Shown here one piece after another: positions 55,747 through 64,000 of a stretch of 64,000 bases of DNA (the first letter of the stretch is position 1; every line of letters starts with the position of its first letter). The notes beneath the pieces are model-generated. The model saw nothing but the letters and a program-made list of their open reading frames with translations, did no database searches and was not told the DNA's origin. The stretch is from Moorella mulderi DSM 14980 (GTDB lineage: Bacteria > Bacillota > DSM-521 > Neomoorellales > Neomoorellaceae), in NCBI RefSeq assembly GCF_001594015.1, contig NZ_LTBC01000011.1, positions 1-64,000 on the forward strand, written 5' to 3'. The position numbers and the translations under genes were made by a program.

Positions 55747-56682
55747 ATGACCAAGATTGCGACCAGGGAAGCTTACGGCAGGGCCCTGGTGGAGCTGGGG
55801 CGGCAGAACAGCCAGGTAGTGGTCCTGGACGCCGACCTGTCTAAATCCACCATGACGGCTTATTTTGCTAAAGAATTTCCCGCGCGCTTTTTCAATATGG
55901 GCATCGCCGAGCAGAGCCTGATGGGCACGGCCGCCGGCCTGGCTTTGAGCGGCAAGATCCCCTTTGCCAGCACCTTTGCCGTCTTTGCCGCCGGCCGGGC
56001 CTATGACCAGGTGCGGAACGGCATTGCCTATCCCAAAGTAAATGTTAAGATTGCCGCCACCCACGCCGGCCTCACCGTAGGCGAAGACGGGGCCTCCCAC
56101 CAGGCCATCGAAGACATCGCCCTCATGCGGGCCGTACCCAATATGACGGTCATCGTTCCGGCCGACGGCGAAGAAACCAGGCAGGCCGTCTTCGCGGCCG
56201 CCGCCCACCAGGGACCGGTATACCTGCGCCTGGGCCGCCCGGCAATACCGGTTATTTATAACGCGGATTATCAATTCCAGATTGGCCGCGCCCACACCTT
56301 GCGGCAGGGGAAGGATGCAGCCATCATCGCCTGCGGCGTCATGGTACATGAAGCCTTAAAAGCAGCCGAAGAACTGACGACAGCAGGTTTAGAAGTTATG
56401 GTTGTCAATATAAGCACCATCAAGCCTCTCGACCGGGAGGCGGTCCTGGCGGCGGCGGCCACCGGGGCGGTGGTGACAGCCGAGGAACACACCGTCATCG
56501 GCGGCCTGGGGAGCGCCGTGGCCGAGGTCCTGGCCACGGAGAAACCGGTACCCCTGGCCATGGTGGGCATCCGCGACACCTTCGGCGAGTCCGGCAAGCC
56601 CGACGAGCTGATGGCAAAGTATGGCCTTACGGCAGCAGACATAGTGGCGGCGGTGAAAAGGTTGAAGGGAAAAAAGGATTAA
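55747..56682 (+). CDS. Transketolase, C-terminal subunit
   Basis: A 311-residue protein with the pyrimidine-binding domain (the catalytic Glu is in GIAEQSLMG near residue 61) and the transketolase C-terminal domain (about 185-305). It completes the enzyme encoded by the preceding gene. GGAGG lies upstream of the ATG. The repeat R3 separates the pair. Confidence 0.93.
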   Translation: MTKIATREAYGRALVELGRQNSQVVVLDADLSKSTMTAYFAKEFPARFFNMGIAEQSLMGTAAGLALSGKIPFASTFAVFAAGRAYDQVRNGIAYPKVNVKIAATHAGLTVGEDGASHQAIEDIALMRAVPNMTVIVPADGEETRQAVFAAAAHQGPVYLRLGRPAIPVIYNADYQFQIGRAHTLRQGKDAAIIACGVMVHEALKAAEELTTAGLEVMVVNISTIKPLDREAVLAAAATGAVVTAEEHTVIGGLGSAVAEVLATEKPVPLAMVGIRDTFGESGKPDELMAKYGLTAADIVAAVKRLKGKKD

Positions 56683-56777
56683 AATCAAAGTCGCCCTGGA
56701 AGCCGCCCGCCGCCGGCGCCCCGGATAAACTGATTACCACAGTTGACTTCTGCGATTTGAAGAAGCGCATCGACATT

Positions 56778-56802
56778 AAACCGCCCCTGAGGGGCGGTTT
56801 TT
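56778..56802 (+). terminator. Rho-independent terminator after transketolase
   Basis: AAACCGCCCC pairs with GGGGCGGTTT around TGA, followed by TT. Confidence 0.88.
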
Positions 56803-57094
56803 ACTTTTAGCGTGAATGCGAAGCGCCCGCGTGGATGCCGGGACCGGGCCGGTGCCATGACGCCAGCGAGCTGGGGGGGCGTTTCGGGAATTAGTAGGAG
56901 CGCTGAAATAATATTGATAATTTGGAAAATATCAGGTGTAGGGGCTGGCTGGAGCGGCGAATAATGTGGCGCGTTCTGTTTTCCGCTCGATGGTCATGTC
57001 GCGCTTCCGGGAGTGAACGCGGGCGAACCGAGCGCGGGGGAATAGCCGTCAATGCCTGGACGGGAATGGAACAGGAAGGCTTAAAGAGTAACGA
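56803..57094. other. Intergenic stretch, no gene seen
   Basis: This stretch lies between the transketolase terminator and the XRE gene. It is GC-rich at both ends (GCGAAGCGCCCGCG and GAACGCGGGCGAACC) with an AT-rich middle (56904-56935). No open frame with a good SD was found. It may hold a degraded repeat of the element family, but I could not align it convincingly. Confidence 0.4.
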
Positions 57095-57436
57095 TTAAGT
57101 ATCGTCCGAGATCTGGATGGCGGCGATAAAGGCGGCGATGTTTTTGGCCGGGACGCCGGTCCGCTCGGCTAAGAGCTTGACCAGCGGGTCGGCGGCCAGG
57201 GAACGATAGCTGGCCAGGGGTAACGGCGTGGCGGCTCTTTCGACGCCCACCAGTTCGTCCAGGGAAACACCAAAGAGTCGGCTCAGCCTGACCAGCGTCT
57301 CCAGGCCGGGCTGCTTCGTCCCGCGCTCCCAGTTGGCGACGGTGGGACGCTCGACGCCGACCATCCTGGCCACGTCTTCCTGCCGCAGGCCCCTCCGCTG
57401 GCGCAGTTCCTTTAGCGACTCGCCGAACTTCAGCAC
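57095..57436 (-). CDS. XRE-family transcriptional regulator (minus strand)
   Basis: A 113-residue protein. The N-terminal HTH (residues about 6-60, LKELRQRRGLRQEDVARMVGVERPTVANWERG, split: RQEDVARMVGVERPT) and a C-terminal helical part with GVPAKNIAAF are visible. The start is GTG at 57436 with AGGAGG eight bases upstream. It is divergent from a second XRE gene and shares an operator-rich region with it. The two may act together as a switch. Confidence 0.82.
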   Translation of the reverse strand: MLKFGESLKELRQRRGLRQEDVARMVGVERPTVANWERGTKQPGLETLVRLSRLFGVSLDELVGVERAATPLPLASYRSLAADPLVKLLAERTGVPAKNIAAFIAAIQISDDT

Positions 57437-57452
57437 GATTATCACCTCCTAA

Positions 57453-57517
57453 GTTTCTAATAGAAACCTTATATGTTTGGAATCCTATTGACAAGTTTCC
57501 AACAGATTACATATAAT
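57453..57517 (+). promoter_or_regulatory. Shared promoter and operator region of the divergent XRE genes
   Basis: A perfect TTGACA (57488-57493) and TATAAT (57512-57517) are 18 bases apart. GTTTCTAATAGAAAC (57453-57467) is a perfect palindrome. GTTTGGAAT, GTTTCCAAC and GTTTCCAGA occur as related half-sites within 65 bases. Confidence 0.78.
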
Positions 57518-57571
57518 GTTTCCAGACGGCACATCAGGGGACGAGCAGAACGAGAGAAAAGGAGGCAGCCA

Positions 57572-57817
57572 ATGCGCACTGCCCTGCGCAGGGTCCGGCT
57601 CCAGGCCGGCCTGACGCAATCCGAACTGGCCCGCCTGGTGGGGTTGACCCGCGCTTCCTACACGAACATCGAGAAGGGGCACAAAAACCCTTCCGTGGGC
57701 ACCGCACTCCGCATCGCCCGGGCCCTCAACCGGCCGGTGGAGGAGCTCTTCGCCGACGAGTCCCCTGCCGTTCAGGACGCCAGGAGCGGAAGGAGGGCGA
57801 TGCGGGAAGAAGGTTGA
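57572..57817 (+). CDS. XRE-family small transcriptional regulator (plus strand)
   Basis: An 81-residue protein whose first 60 residues are a compact XRE HTH (RRVRLQAGLTQSELARLVGLTRASYTNIEKG, split: LTQSELARLVGLTRAS). AGGAGG lies upstream of the ATG at 57572, inside a longer open frame from 57473. It is divergent from the 57095 gene. Confidence 0.82.
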   Translation: MRTALRRVRLQAGLTQSELARLVGLTRASYTNIEKGHKNPSVGTALRIARALNRPVEELFADESPAVQDARSGRRAMREEG

Positions 57818-58220
57818 ACGGCTCCATGTGCGGATAACCGCCGGAAGTAAATATTGCCGTTGCTGCCGCGGATTATGCATAGGGCCGCGGCCTGCCCGGG
57901 GAAAACTGGTGTGCCGGCCGGGGCGGGCCGGGCGCCGGTCCCGGCGGCGTTTCCCGGAGGAGGTGGAAGCAGCAGGCGAAAGACCGGACGGCTATATTCG
58001 TTAAGCAAGGGAATCTTTTGGTATGGGGGTGAAGGTGAGTGCGAGCATGTCCGGTTTAAGCCAAAGAGGTTGAAAGCGCATGCGAGTGAAACTACGCACA
58101 TGGTGGATGATAGGGAGATAGTGATATCTGGATGCACTCCAAAAATGCCCGTTGTTGAGACAAAAGGATGCTACTATGCTTTTAAGCAGCTATTCCTTAC
58201 AAGGAGGTTGAAGTGGTCTG
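57818..58220. other. Intergenic leader before the surface-protein genes
   Basis: The first half is very GC-rich (57915-57955) and could fold into long stems. The second half is more AT-rich, with AAGGAGG just before the start of the 58221 gene. I see no known riboswitch class; the open frame from 57854 has no good start and is rejected. Confidence 0.5.
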
Positions 58221-60293
58221 ATGTTTAAAGCCAACCGTTCTCGTCACCGGGTCGCGGCCGGGTTGCTTGCTGTTGTCCTGACCTTTTCTCTTGCATTTAG
58301 CGGTGTGCCTCTTGCCATCGCTGCCGGTAGCACGCCGAGCTTGGATGTCACTCTAGCTTCATCCAATGCGGGAGAGAAAACTACTTATAACTTCACTGCC
58401 GATGGCTTGTCGCTGGCAACGAGTGACTTGGCGGGGAAAGACGTGGAAATCGATTTCCCGTCAGGCTTCGCTGTTAGCGACAGTCCGGCTGTGGAAGTGG
58501 ACGTGACAACAGTAAGCGGGGCAGTATATTACGCTTATGTAGCCCCTTCTGTGTCCTCCACCAGTTCCAATATTGCGACCCTGACTATTCCTGCCAGCAT
58601 CGGTCTGCCTGCCAATTCCACTGTGACCAAAGTTGTAGTTAAAGCTCTTACCGTGACCAATACCAATATCGCTGGTAGTTATAATGCCAGTCTCATATTT
58701 AAAGGCCCGAGCCAGAACGTAACGTTAACCAAGTCAATAACTATTAACCCTGTTGTAGGAAGCATAGAGCTGTCCTCTCCAACGGCATCTCCTACAGGAA
58801 CAGCCGGCAGCCAGGTCAGCGTCCTGGTAAAAGGTTTAGTGAAGGATATTGCAGGCAACCCTTATGCAAATATCCCAGTAACATTCAGTATAAATCCTAA
58901 TGTTAGTGGTTTTACTTCATCTCCCACATCGGTATCCACTATGGCTGATGGTACTTTTGCCGCCACCGTGCAGTTTACACCCGATGGTGCAGGTACCTAT
59001 ACCGTAACAGTTGCCGCCGGCGCCAAGACCACATCATTTAACGTAAGCGTTAATGCCGCAGCGGCCGCCAAGCTCGCGTGGGTAACGCCGCCGAGCAGTA
59101 TTAATTACAACGGTCGCACAGCTTTAACCGTGCAATTGCTGGATCATTACAATAACCCGGTGAACGCTCCCAACGGTGGGACTGTCGTTGATCTCGCGGC
59201 CTTTACGAGCGACGTTACGAGCGGCGGCATGGCCGGGCGGTTTTATGATGCTGTCACCGGTGGTAGCGAGATCACCCGGGTGACCATACCTGCTGGCAGC
59301 AACAGCGTCACTATTTACTTGCAGCCCTTGAATCCTAGTACCAACATTACGGTAGAAGCCCGCAGTACTGGTCTGGCTACTGCTTCCGCTGATATTAGTG
59401 TGGGCGCGGCTCCTCAATCGCCAACCGCAATTTCCCTTGGCGGTGCCACGGGTGGTGTGGCCGGTTATGTGTATGAAGTAACGGTTCAACTGGATCACCC
59501 AGCCGACAGAGATTATAGTTTAACCGTAAATCTATTGGATGACGGCAATTCAGCTGCTTGGGCGAGCTGGGATACCACTAAAAAATCTGATTATCTGGCC
59601 AGCGGCAGCAAGGCTAATGGGGAAACTTTAACCTTTCCTGCCGGCCAGCAGGAAATGTCCATTTACATTTACACTACTGCTGCTGCCGCTGGGAAAACCC
59701 TTACCGTCAATGTGAGTGGGAGTGATCTGACAACAAATGGATCCATTACCATCAGTTATATTGCTGCTGATATGACCCGCAGCTTAACCACGGGATGGAA
59801 CGTCCTATCCACGCCTCTGGCGCTGGCTGGCGATGGCAACCTACAGTCTCTGGGGCTGAATAATAATAACTTTGAGATTGCCTGGACATACGTCAACGGC
59901 CAGTGGAGCCAGGTAACCACCCAGGCCCTCAACCCGCTCCAGGGCTACTTTGTAAAGGCCAAAACGCCGGTTACGCTGAATTATACATTCAAGCGCGTAG
60001 CAGACGTGCGGGAAGCTGTGCCGCCCACCCGTGACCTGAGCGCCGGATGGAACCTGGTTGGCATGGGTACTGACAACGATTCGGCAACAGTTTCCGACGT
60101 CTTAGCCAGCGTGAAGGGCAAATACGCCGTGGTAGTCAATCCTGGTCTGGGGAATAGAGCCTGGCTAAACGGGTCAGCCGAAACATCAGATCAAACATCA
60201 TCGAACAAAATAGGTAAGGGCGATGCTTACTGGGTGTACATGACCGCGCCTGGCACGTTGGCAGGTCTCATGGCTCCGGAAATGGTTCAGTAA
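58221..60293 (+). CDS. Secreted repeat protein with bacterial Ig-like domains
   Basis: A 690-residue protein with a signal peptide (about 1-35, LLAVVLTFSLAFSG...AIAA), Ser/Thr/Ala-rich beta-rich domains, and an Ig-like (Big-1 type) segment near residues 180-275 (DIAGNPYANIPVTF). The C-terminal region has two copies of a GWN domain (TTGWNVLSTPL and SAGWNLVGMGTD) often found at the end of surface proteins. It lacks SLH domains. The DNA is more AT-rich than its neighbours. AAGGAGG lies about 14 bases before the ATG. Confidence 0.75.
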   Translation: MFKANRSRHRVAAGLLAVVLTFSLAFSGVPLAIAAGSTPSLDVTLASSNAGEKTTYNFTADGLSLATSDLAGKDVEIDFPSGFAVSDSPAVEVDVTTVSGAVYYAYVAPSVSSTSSNIATLTIPASIGLPANSTVTKVVVKALTVTNTNIAGSYNASLIFKGPSQNVTLTKSITINPVVGSIELSSPTASPTGTAGSQVSVLVKGLVKDIAGNPYANIPVTFSINPNVSGFTSSPTSVSTMADGTFAATVQFTPDGAGTYTVTVAAGAKTTSFNVSVNAAAAAKLAWVTPPSSINYNGRTALTVQLLDHYNNPVNAPNGGTVVDLAAFTSDVTSGGMAGRFYDAVTGGSEITRVTIPAGSNSVTIYLQPLNPSTNITVEARSTGLATASADISVGAAPQSPTAISLGGATGGVAGYVYEVTVQLDHPADRDYSLTVNLLDDGNSAAWASWDTTKKSDYLASGSKANGETLTFPAGQQEMSIYIYTTAAAAGKTLTVNVSGSDLTTNGSITISYIAADMTRSLTTGWNVLSTPLALAGDGNLQSLGLNNNNFEIAWTYVNGQWSQVTTQALNPLQGYFVKAKTPVTLNYTFKRVADVREAVPPTRDLSAGWNLVGMGTDNDSATVSDVLASVKGKYAVVVNPGLGNRAWLNGSAETSDQTSSNKIGKGDAYWVYMTAPGTLAGLMAPEMVQ

Positions 60294-60314
60294 AATGAGG
60301 CGAGGTGAAGCTAG

Positions 60315-62081
60315 TTGCGCAACCGCAAGTTGGCAGCAATAGTCGCGGTTGCGCTGCTTCTGCAGGCAATAGCTGCCTTCGGTTCTACGGCGGCTTTCGC
60401 CGTAGAACCGCTTCCTTTAATGCCTGCCGCGTACTACGGGCAGGTTTTTATAGGCAGTTATGGCGGGCAGTTAGCGGCCGACGGCGCGACTGTGGAGATA
60501 TATTTAACTGGCGATACTGCGCCTCGTGGCGAGCAAATGCAAACAGTAGGCGGCTGGTACGGAGGACCTGGCGGTTTTGATCCGAAGTATGAAGTTTCAG
60601 GAACTGACGCTGATAAAGACAAACAGGTTATTTTCAAAGTAAACGGCAAAATAGCGGCGACTTATGACGCTAGCGGAAAACCTGTAAATATACTCTTTAA
60701 CCCCACGGGTGATGCGGTGAGGGTTGACCTGGTCGTTTCGGATACGGAGCCCCCGGTGCTGACCCGGACCAAGCCTGCGAGCCTAAAGGGTCTCCCCTGC
60801 CAGGCGGCAGGCTACACGGGCGACACGGTTTTTGCCTGGAGCGCCAATGAGGACCTGGACACCGCGGCCACGCCGGCGGCAGTCTTCAGCGCCAGCGGCG
60901 CCCCCGACGTCCAGGGCGTGGTGACCTTCCCCAACGCAAGCACCGTCCAGGTAGTACCGGCGGCCGACCTGCAGCCGGGGACTTCCTATACCCTGACCCT
61001 GACCGGGGTCAAGGATAAAGCCGGCAACGAAGCCGGGAAGCTCCAGGTCCAGTTCACGACCACCTTCCAGGCGCCACTGACGCCGGGTACCTTGAGCGCC
61101 GACCTGCCGGTGGCCTTCGCCGGTGGCCAGGTGGAGCTTACCCTGCCGGCGGGAACCGTGGTTGACAGCGGTGCCTCCCTGAGCGCCCAAACTCTGGCCC
61201 AGCCGCCGGCGGTGCCCACAGGGCTCAAAGTGGCCGGCCAGGTGGTGAGCTTCACCGCCCAGGGCATCTCCCTGCCCCAGGGCGCTAAGCTGCACCTGCG
61301 CCTCAAAGCCAACGCCGACGCCCGCGCGCCCTATATCTATTACTTCAACGAAGGTACCCAGGCATGGGAGAAGGTCGCCGGCAGCAAGTATGACACTTCT
61401 ACCGGCTTCGTGGCGGCGGATCTGGACCACCTTTCCGTCTACGGCGTCCTGGAGGCTCTCCCGTCCGGCCCGGCGCCCATAGTGACGGCCGTCGACCCGG
61501 CTAGCGCCGTGGCGGGCCAGAGCGGACAGACCATCACCGTCACCGGCCAGAACTTCCAGGACGGTGCCCAGGTGGTCCTGCTGCAGGACGGGCAGGAAGC
61601 CTCGGCTGTAAACGCAGTCTACAGCGATTCCAGCCGGGTAACATTTACCCTCCCCGACAGCGTGCCGTCGGGTGTCTACACCGTCGCCGTACGCAACCCC
61701 GACGGCCAGCAGTCCGCTGAAGCCGTAGCCATGGTCCTTTACGCCGGGCAGAAGCCGGCGGTGAACGTCTATCCCGGCGTCCGGGGCACCCAGCCGGGCC
61801 AGGTGCAGGCTGGCGGCGGCGTGCGGGTAGAGGTCCCCGTCCAGGTCGGGCAGAGCTATCAAAACGCCCTGGTGATCATCAGGGTGGACGACCCCGACGA
61901 AAAGCCGCTGTACGGATCGGTAGAGGGCCCGCTACCGGCCAACACCACGCTGAAATACTCCGCCAGCTTCAACTTGCCAGGCAAGGCCGGCACCTACACG
62001 GTAAAGGCCTACGTCTGGGACGGCTGGCAGACCATGAACCCAATCGTGCCGGCGTCGCAAGCGCAATTCACAGCCCAGTAG
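60315..62081 (+). CDS. Secreted protein with Big-5 and IPT/TIG-type domains
   Basis: A 588-residue protein starting at TTG after GAGGTGA. It has a signal peptide (about 1-28) and a module (about 36-140, AAYYGQ...GGPGGFDPKYEVSGTDADKD) that recurs in the SLH protein at 62190. An Ig-like (Big-5) region (about 140-250) and a TIG-like region (about 385-475) follow. No anchor domain is visible, so it may be part of a surface complex with the next gene product. Confidence 0.75.
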   Translation: MRNRKLAAIVAVALLLQAIAAFGSTAAFAVEPLPLMPAAYYGQVFIGSYGGQLAADGATVEIYLTGDTAPRGEQMQTVGGWYGGPGGFDPKYEVSGTDADKDKQVIFKVNGKIAATYDASGKPVNILFNPTGDAVRVDLVVSDTEPPVLTRTKPASLKGLPCQAAGYTGDTVFAWSANEDLDTAATPAAVFSASGAPDVQGVVTFPNASTVQVVPAADLQPGTSYTLTLTGVKDKAGNEAGKLQVQFTTTFQAPLTPGTLSADLPVAFAGGQVELTLPAGTVVDSGASLSAQTLAQPPAVPTGLKVAGQVVSFTAQGISLPQGAKLHLRLKANADARAPYIYYFNEGTQAWEKVAGSKYDTSTGFVAADLDHLSVYGVLEALPSGPAPIVTAVDPASAVAGQSGQTITVTGQNFQDGAQVVLLQDGQEASAVNAVYSDSSRVTFTLPDSVPSGVYTVAVRNPDGQQSAEAVAMVLYAGQKPAVNVYPGVRGTQPGQVQAGGGVRVEVPVQVGQSYQNALVIIRVDDPDEKPLYGSVEGPLPANTTLKYSASFNLPGKAGTYTVKAYVWDGWQTMNPIVPASQAQFTAQ

Positions 62082-62189
62082 CGTGATGTAGATGCGCTTT
62101 GGACATGAACGACCCGGCAACCCCCGGCGGGCGGGTGGTAACGCGATGCTTGCCCGCCGGTCTTTATTATGAGCGAGGAGGGATATGTA

Positions 62190-64000
62190 TTGACCTTTAA
62201 AAGGCTTGTGCTGGTAGTGGCGGCGGTGATGCTGCTGCTCCTGGGCGCGACATCGGCCTATGCCGCCTATACCATCAATTTAAGCGAGCCGGTAGTCAGC
62301 ACCAGCGTCCCCCCCTACGCCACCGTGACTGCAGGAGGCTCGGTGCAGGCAGACGGCCAGCCGGCAGTTGGCGTGCCAGTAACCCTGCGCCTGAGCGGCG
62401 CCGACGGACAGCTCCTGGCCGCTGACCAGGTGGCGACCGACAGCTCCGGCTCCTTCAGCCAGCCCCTGCCCCTGCCTGCGGGCACTAACAGCGGGAGCGC
62501 CACCCTGGTTGCTGCCGCTGCTGGGGCGATAGCCCAGCAGATTGTCGAGATTCCACCTCTGCCCGCAGCCTACTACGGCAGCGTTAAAAGCTCAGACGGC
62601 TCAAAAGTCGCCGCCGGCAGCGTCGAGGCCTATATTGACGGCCAGAAGGTCGGTTCCCTGGACTTCCAGAATGGCTTCTACGGGGGTTCCGGCGGCCTCG
62701 ACCCCAAGCTGGTGGCCAGCGGCACCGACGCCGATAAAGGTAAAACCGTTACCTTTAAAGTCGTCATTAACGGCCAGGCTTACGACGCCACCCCTGCCTC
62801 CCCGGTAACGTGGGAGCCGGGTGATGTGCGGCAGGTCGACCTGTCCGTTGCGACCCAGCAGCCGCCTGCAGACGATAATGTGCCGCCGACGATAGCGTCT
62901 ACCGACCCGGCGGCCGGAGCCACAGGTGTTTCTGTAGCCAAGGCCATCACTATCACCTTCAGCGAAAATGTCCAGGCCGGAGCGGCCTACGATAGTGTCG
63001 CTTTGAAAGACAGCTCCGGCAACAGCGTTGCCTGCACCAAGAGCATAAGCGGTAGCGTCCTTACTATTACACCGTCCGCCAACCTGGCCTCCAGCACCGT
63101 TTACACCGTGAGCCTCCCGGCGGCGGCGGTCCAGGACCTGGCCGGCAACGCCCTGGCCAGCCCTTTCACCTTTAGCTTCACCACCCAGGCCGCATCCAGC
63201 GGCGGGGGCGGCGGTGGAGGGGGAGGCGGTGGCGGCGGCCACGGCGGCGGCTCGACCACCCCTTCCGCAAACCGGGTAGAGCAGCCCATCCAGGCCGGCA
63301 CGGCGACGGTAGCTGAACTCTCCGGGATCGCCCGCGTTGAGGTGCCGGCCGGGGCGGTTTCCGGCACAGGCGCGACCATCGCCGCCGAGGTGAAAGACAA
63401 CTCCCTGGCCGTCCAGGCCGGTATGCCCCTCATCAGCAAAATCGTCGACGTGACATTGAAGAACGGTACCCTAAACGGGGAGCTAACCATCACCCTCTAC
63501 TACGATAAAAGCAAGCTCGCCGCCGATCAGCAACCTGTGGCCTGCTATTACAACGCCAGCCAGGGGCAGTGGTTGCGTCTTGAAGGTAGCGTAGACGAAA
63601 ATGCCGGCACAGTGGCGGTCACCGTCGACCATCTCACCCCCTTTGCCGTCTTCGCCGTGGGCAAGGAAGAAACGCCGCCGGTGACCTTCAAAGACATGCA
63701 GGGCCACTGGGCCGCCGGGACGGTCAGCCGCCTCGCGAACATGGGCGTCATATCCGGTTATCCCGACGGTACTTTTAAGCCTGACAGCCAGATCACCCGG
63801 GCGGAAGCCACCGCCATCCTGGCGCGAGCGCTGAAGCTGGCTCCGGGCAGCGAGCAGGACCTTAAGTTTAAAGACAACGCCGCCATTCCCGACTGGGCCC
63901 TGGGTGTCGTCGCAGCGGCGGCCAGGGAAGGGCTGATTAAAGGTTATCCGCAGCCTGACGGCAGCGTCACCTTCGAGCCCGGCCGCTCCATTTCCCGGGC
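62190..64000 (+). CDS. SLH-domain surface protein (3' end beyond window)
   Basis: An open frame of at least 603 codons, with no stop before the window end. The start is TTG at 62190 with GAGGAGG eight bases upstream. It has a signal peptide (about 1-27), a carboxypeptidase-like domain, and the shared AAYYG/GGSGGLDPK/SGTDADKG module (about 125-225). A Big-5 domain and a poly-glycine linker (about 335-352) follow, then two SLH repeats (VTFKDMQGHWA near residue 498 and FKDNAAIPDWA near residue 560), the second cut off. SLH domains bind the pyruvylated secondary polymer made by CsaB. Confidence 0.85.
   Translation, partial: MTFKRLVLVVAAVMLLLLGATSAYAAYTINLSEPVVSTSVPPYATVTAGGSVQADGQPAVGVPVTLRLSGADGQLLAADQVATDSSGSFSQPLPLPAGTNSGSATLVAAAAGAIAQQIVEIPPLPAAYYGSVKSSDGSKVAAGSVEAYIDGQKVGSLDFQNGFYGGSGGLDPKLVASGTDADKGKTVTFKVVINGQAYDATPASPVTWEPGDVRQVDLSVATQQPPADDNVPPTIASTDPAAGATGVSVAKAITITFSENVQAGAAYDSVALKDSSGNSVACTKSISGSVLTITPSANLASSTVYTVSLPAAAVQDLAGNALASPFTFSFTTQAASSGGGGGGGGGGGGGHGGGSTTPSANRVEQPIQAGTATVAELSGIARVEVPAGAVSGTGATIAAEVKDNSLAVQAGMPLISKIVDVTLKNGTLNGELTITLYYDKSKLAADQQPVACYYNASQGQWLRLEGSVDENAGTVAVTVDHLTPFAVFAVGKEETPPVTFKDMQGHWAAGTVSRLANMGVISGYPDGTFKPDSQITRAEATAILARALKLAPGSEQDLKFKDNAAIPDWALGVVAAAAREGLIKGYPQPDGSVTFEPGRSISR

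Noticed and set aside
57854-58228. Open frame of 124 codons before the surface genes
   Set aside because: No SD at the start, low-complexity GC-rich composition, and it runs into the start of the real 58221 gene.
63201-63255. Glycine-codon repeat as a possible CRISPR or tandem repeat array
   Set aside because: It is simply the in-frame poly-glycine linker of the SLH protein; there are no spacers and no regular unit.

Overview
The window looks like chromosomal DNA from a spore-forming, thermophilic, Moorella-like member of the Clostridia. That identification is inference. It rests on high GC, frequent GTG and TTG starts with strong Shine-Dalgarno (SD) sites, a ctsR-mcsA-mcsB-clpC operon, sleB-ypeB germination genes, a secA/prfB region with a release-factor frameshift, corrinoid genes under a cobalamin riboswitch, and S-layer (SLH) proteins with csaB. 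Nearly all of the sequence is coding, with short intergenic gaps and many clear hairpin terminators.

Layout: 1-2.4 kb, the end of a tRNA-Asn, a DUF2600 (YtpB-like) terpene cyclase and a convergent polyprenyl diphosphate synthase. 2.4-7.2 kb, the CtsR-controlled protein-quality operon. 7.4-12 kb, a divergent ureohydrolase, two VapC-type toxin-antitoxin pairs, an alpha-ribazole-salvage-like pair behind a cobalamin riboswitch, and a BON protein. 12-16.5 kb, a B12-binding radical SAM protein, thiI and a cysteine desulfurase. 16.5-21.2 kb, a trypsin-fold protein, the ypeB/sleB spore germination pair and several small unknown genes. 21.5-29.4 kb, a PucR regulator followed by a racemase, an OPT transporter, DUF917, DUF1177, AroM and an M29 aminopeptidase. 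This is probably one uptake-and-degradation pathway for a modified peptide or cyclic amide, and no member has a settled substrate. 29.5-38.8 kb, cell-envelope genes (DUF5693, csaB, murJ, fabZ, wecA-like, DUF421, phosphohexomutase). 39-45.2 kb, a diguanylate cyclase, comFA/comFC, a cold-shock gene, a hibernation factor and an unknown protein. 45.3-56.7 kb, secA, prfB, a radical SAM/HTH pair, a UbiB kinase, a ferredoxin, YitT and a split transketolase. 57-64 kb, two divergent XRE regulators and three secreted surface proteins, the last with SLH domains and running off the window.

Connections: csaB (secondary-polymer pyruvylation) and the wecA-like gene make the kind of wall polymer that the SLH domains at the right end bind. 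The thiI and cysteine desulfurase genes form a tRNA-thiolation pair. ctsR has a textbook operator at its own promoter.

The two most unusual things are the 21.5-29.4 kb pathway of poorly characterised families, and a family of about 200-300 bp intergenic elements with imperfect terminal inverted repeats (three full copies and one solo end). Each right end stops 16-38 bases before the start codon of the next gene (wecA-like, comFA, prfB, transketolase C subunit).
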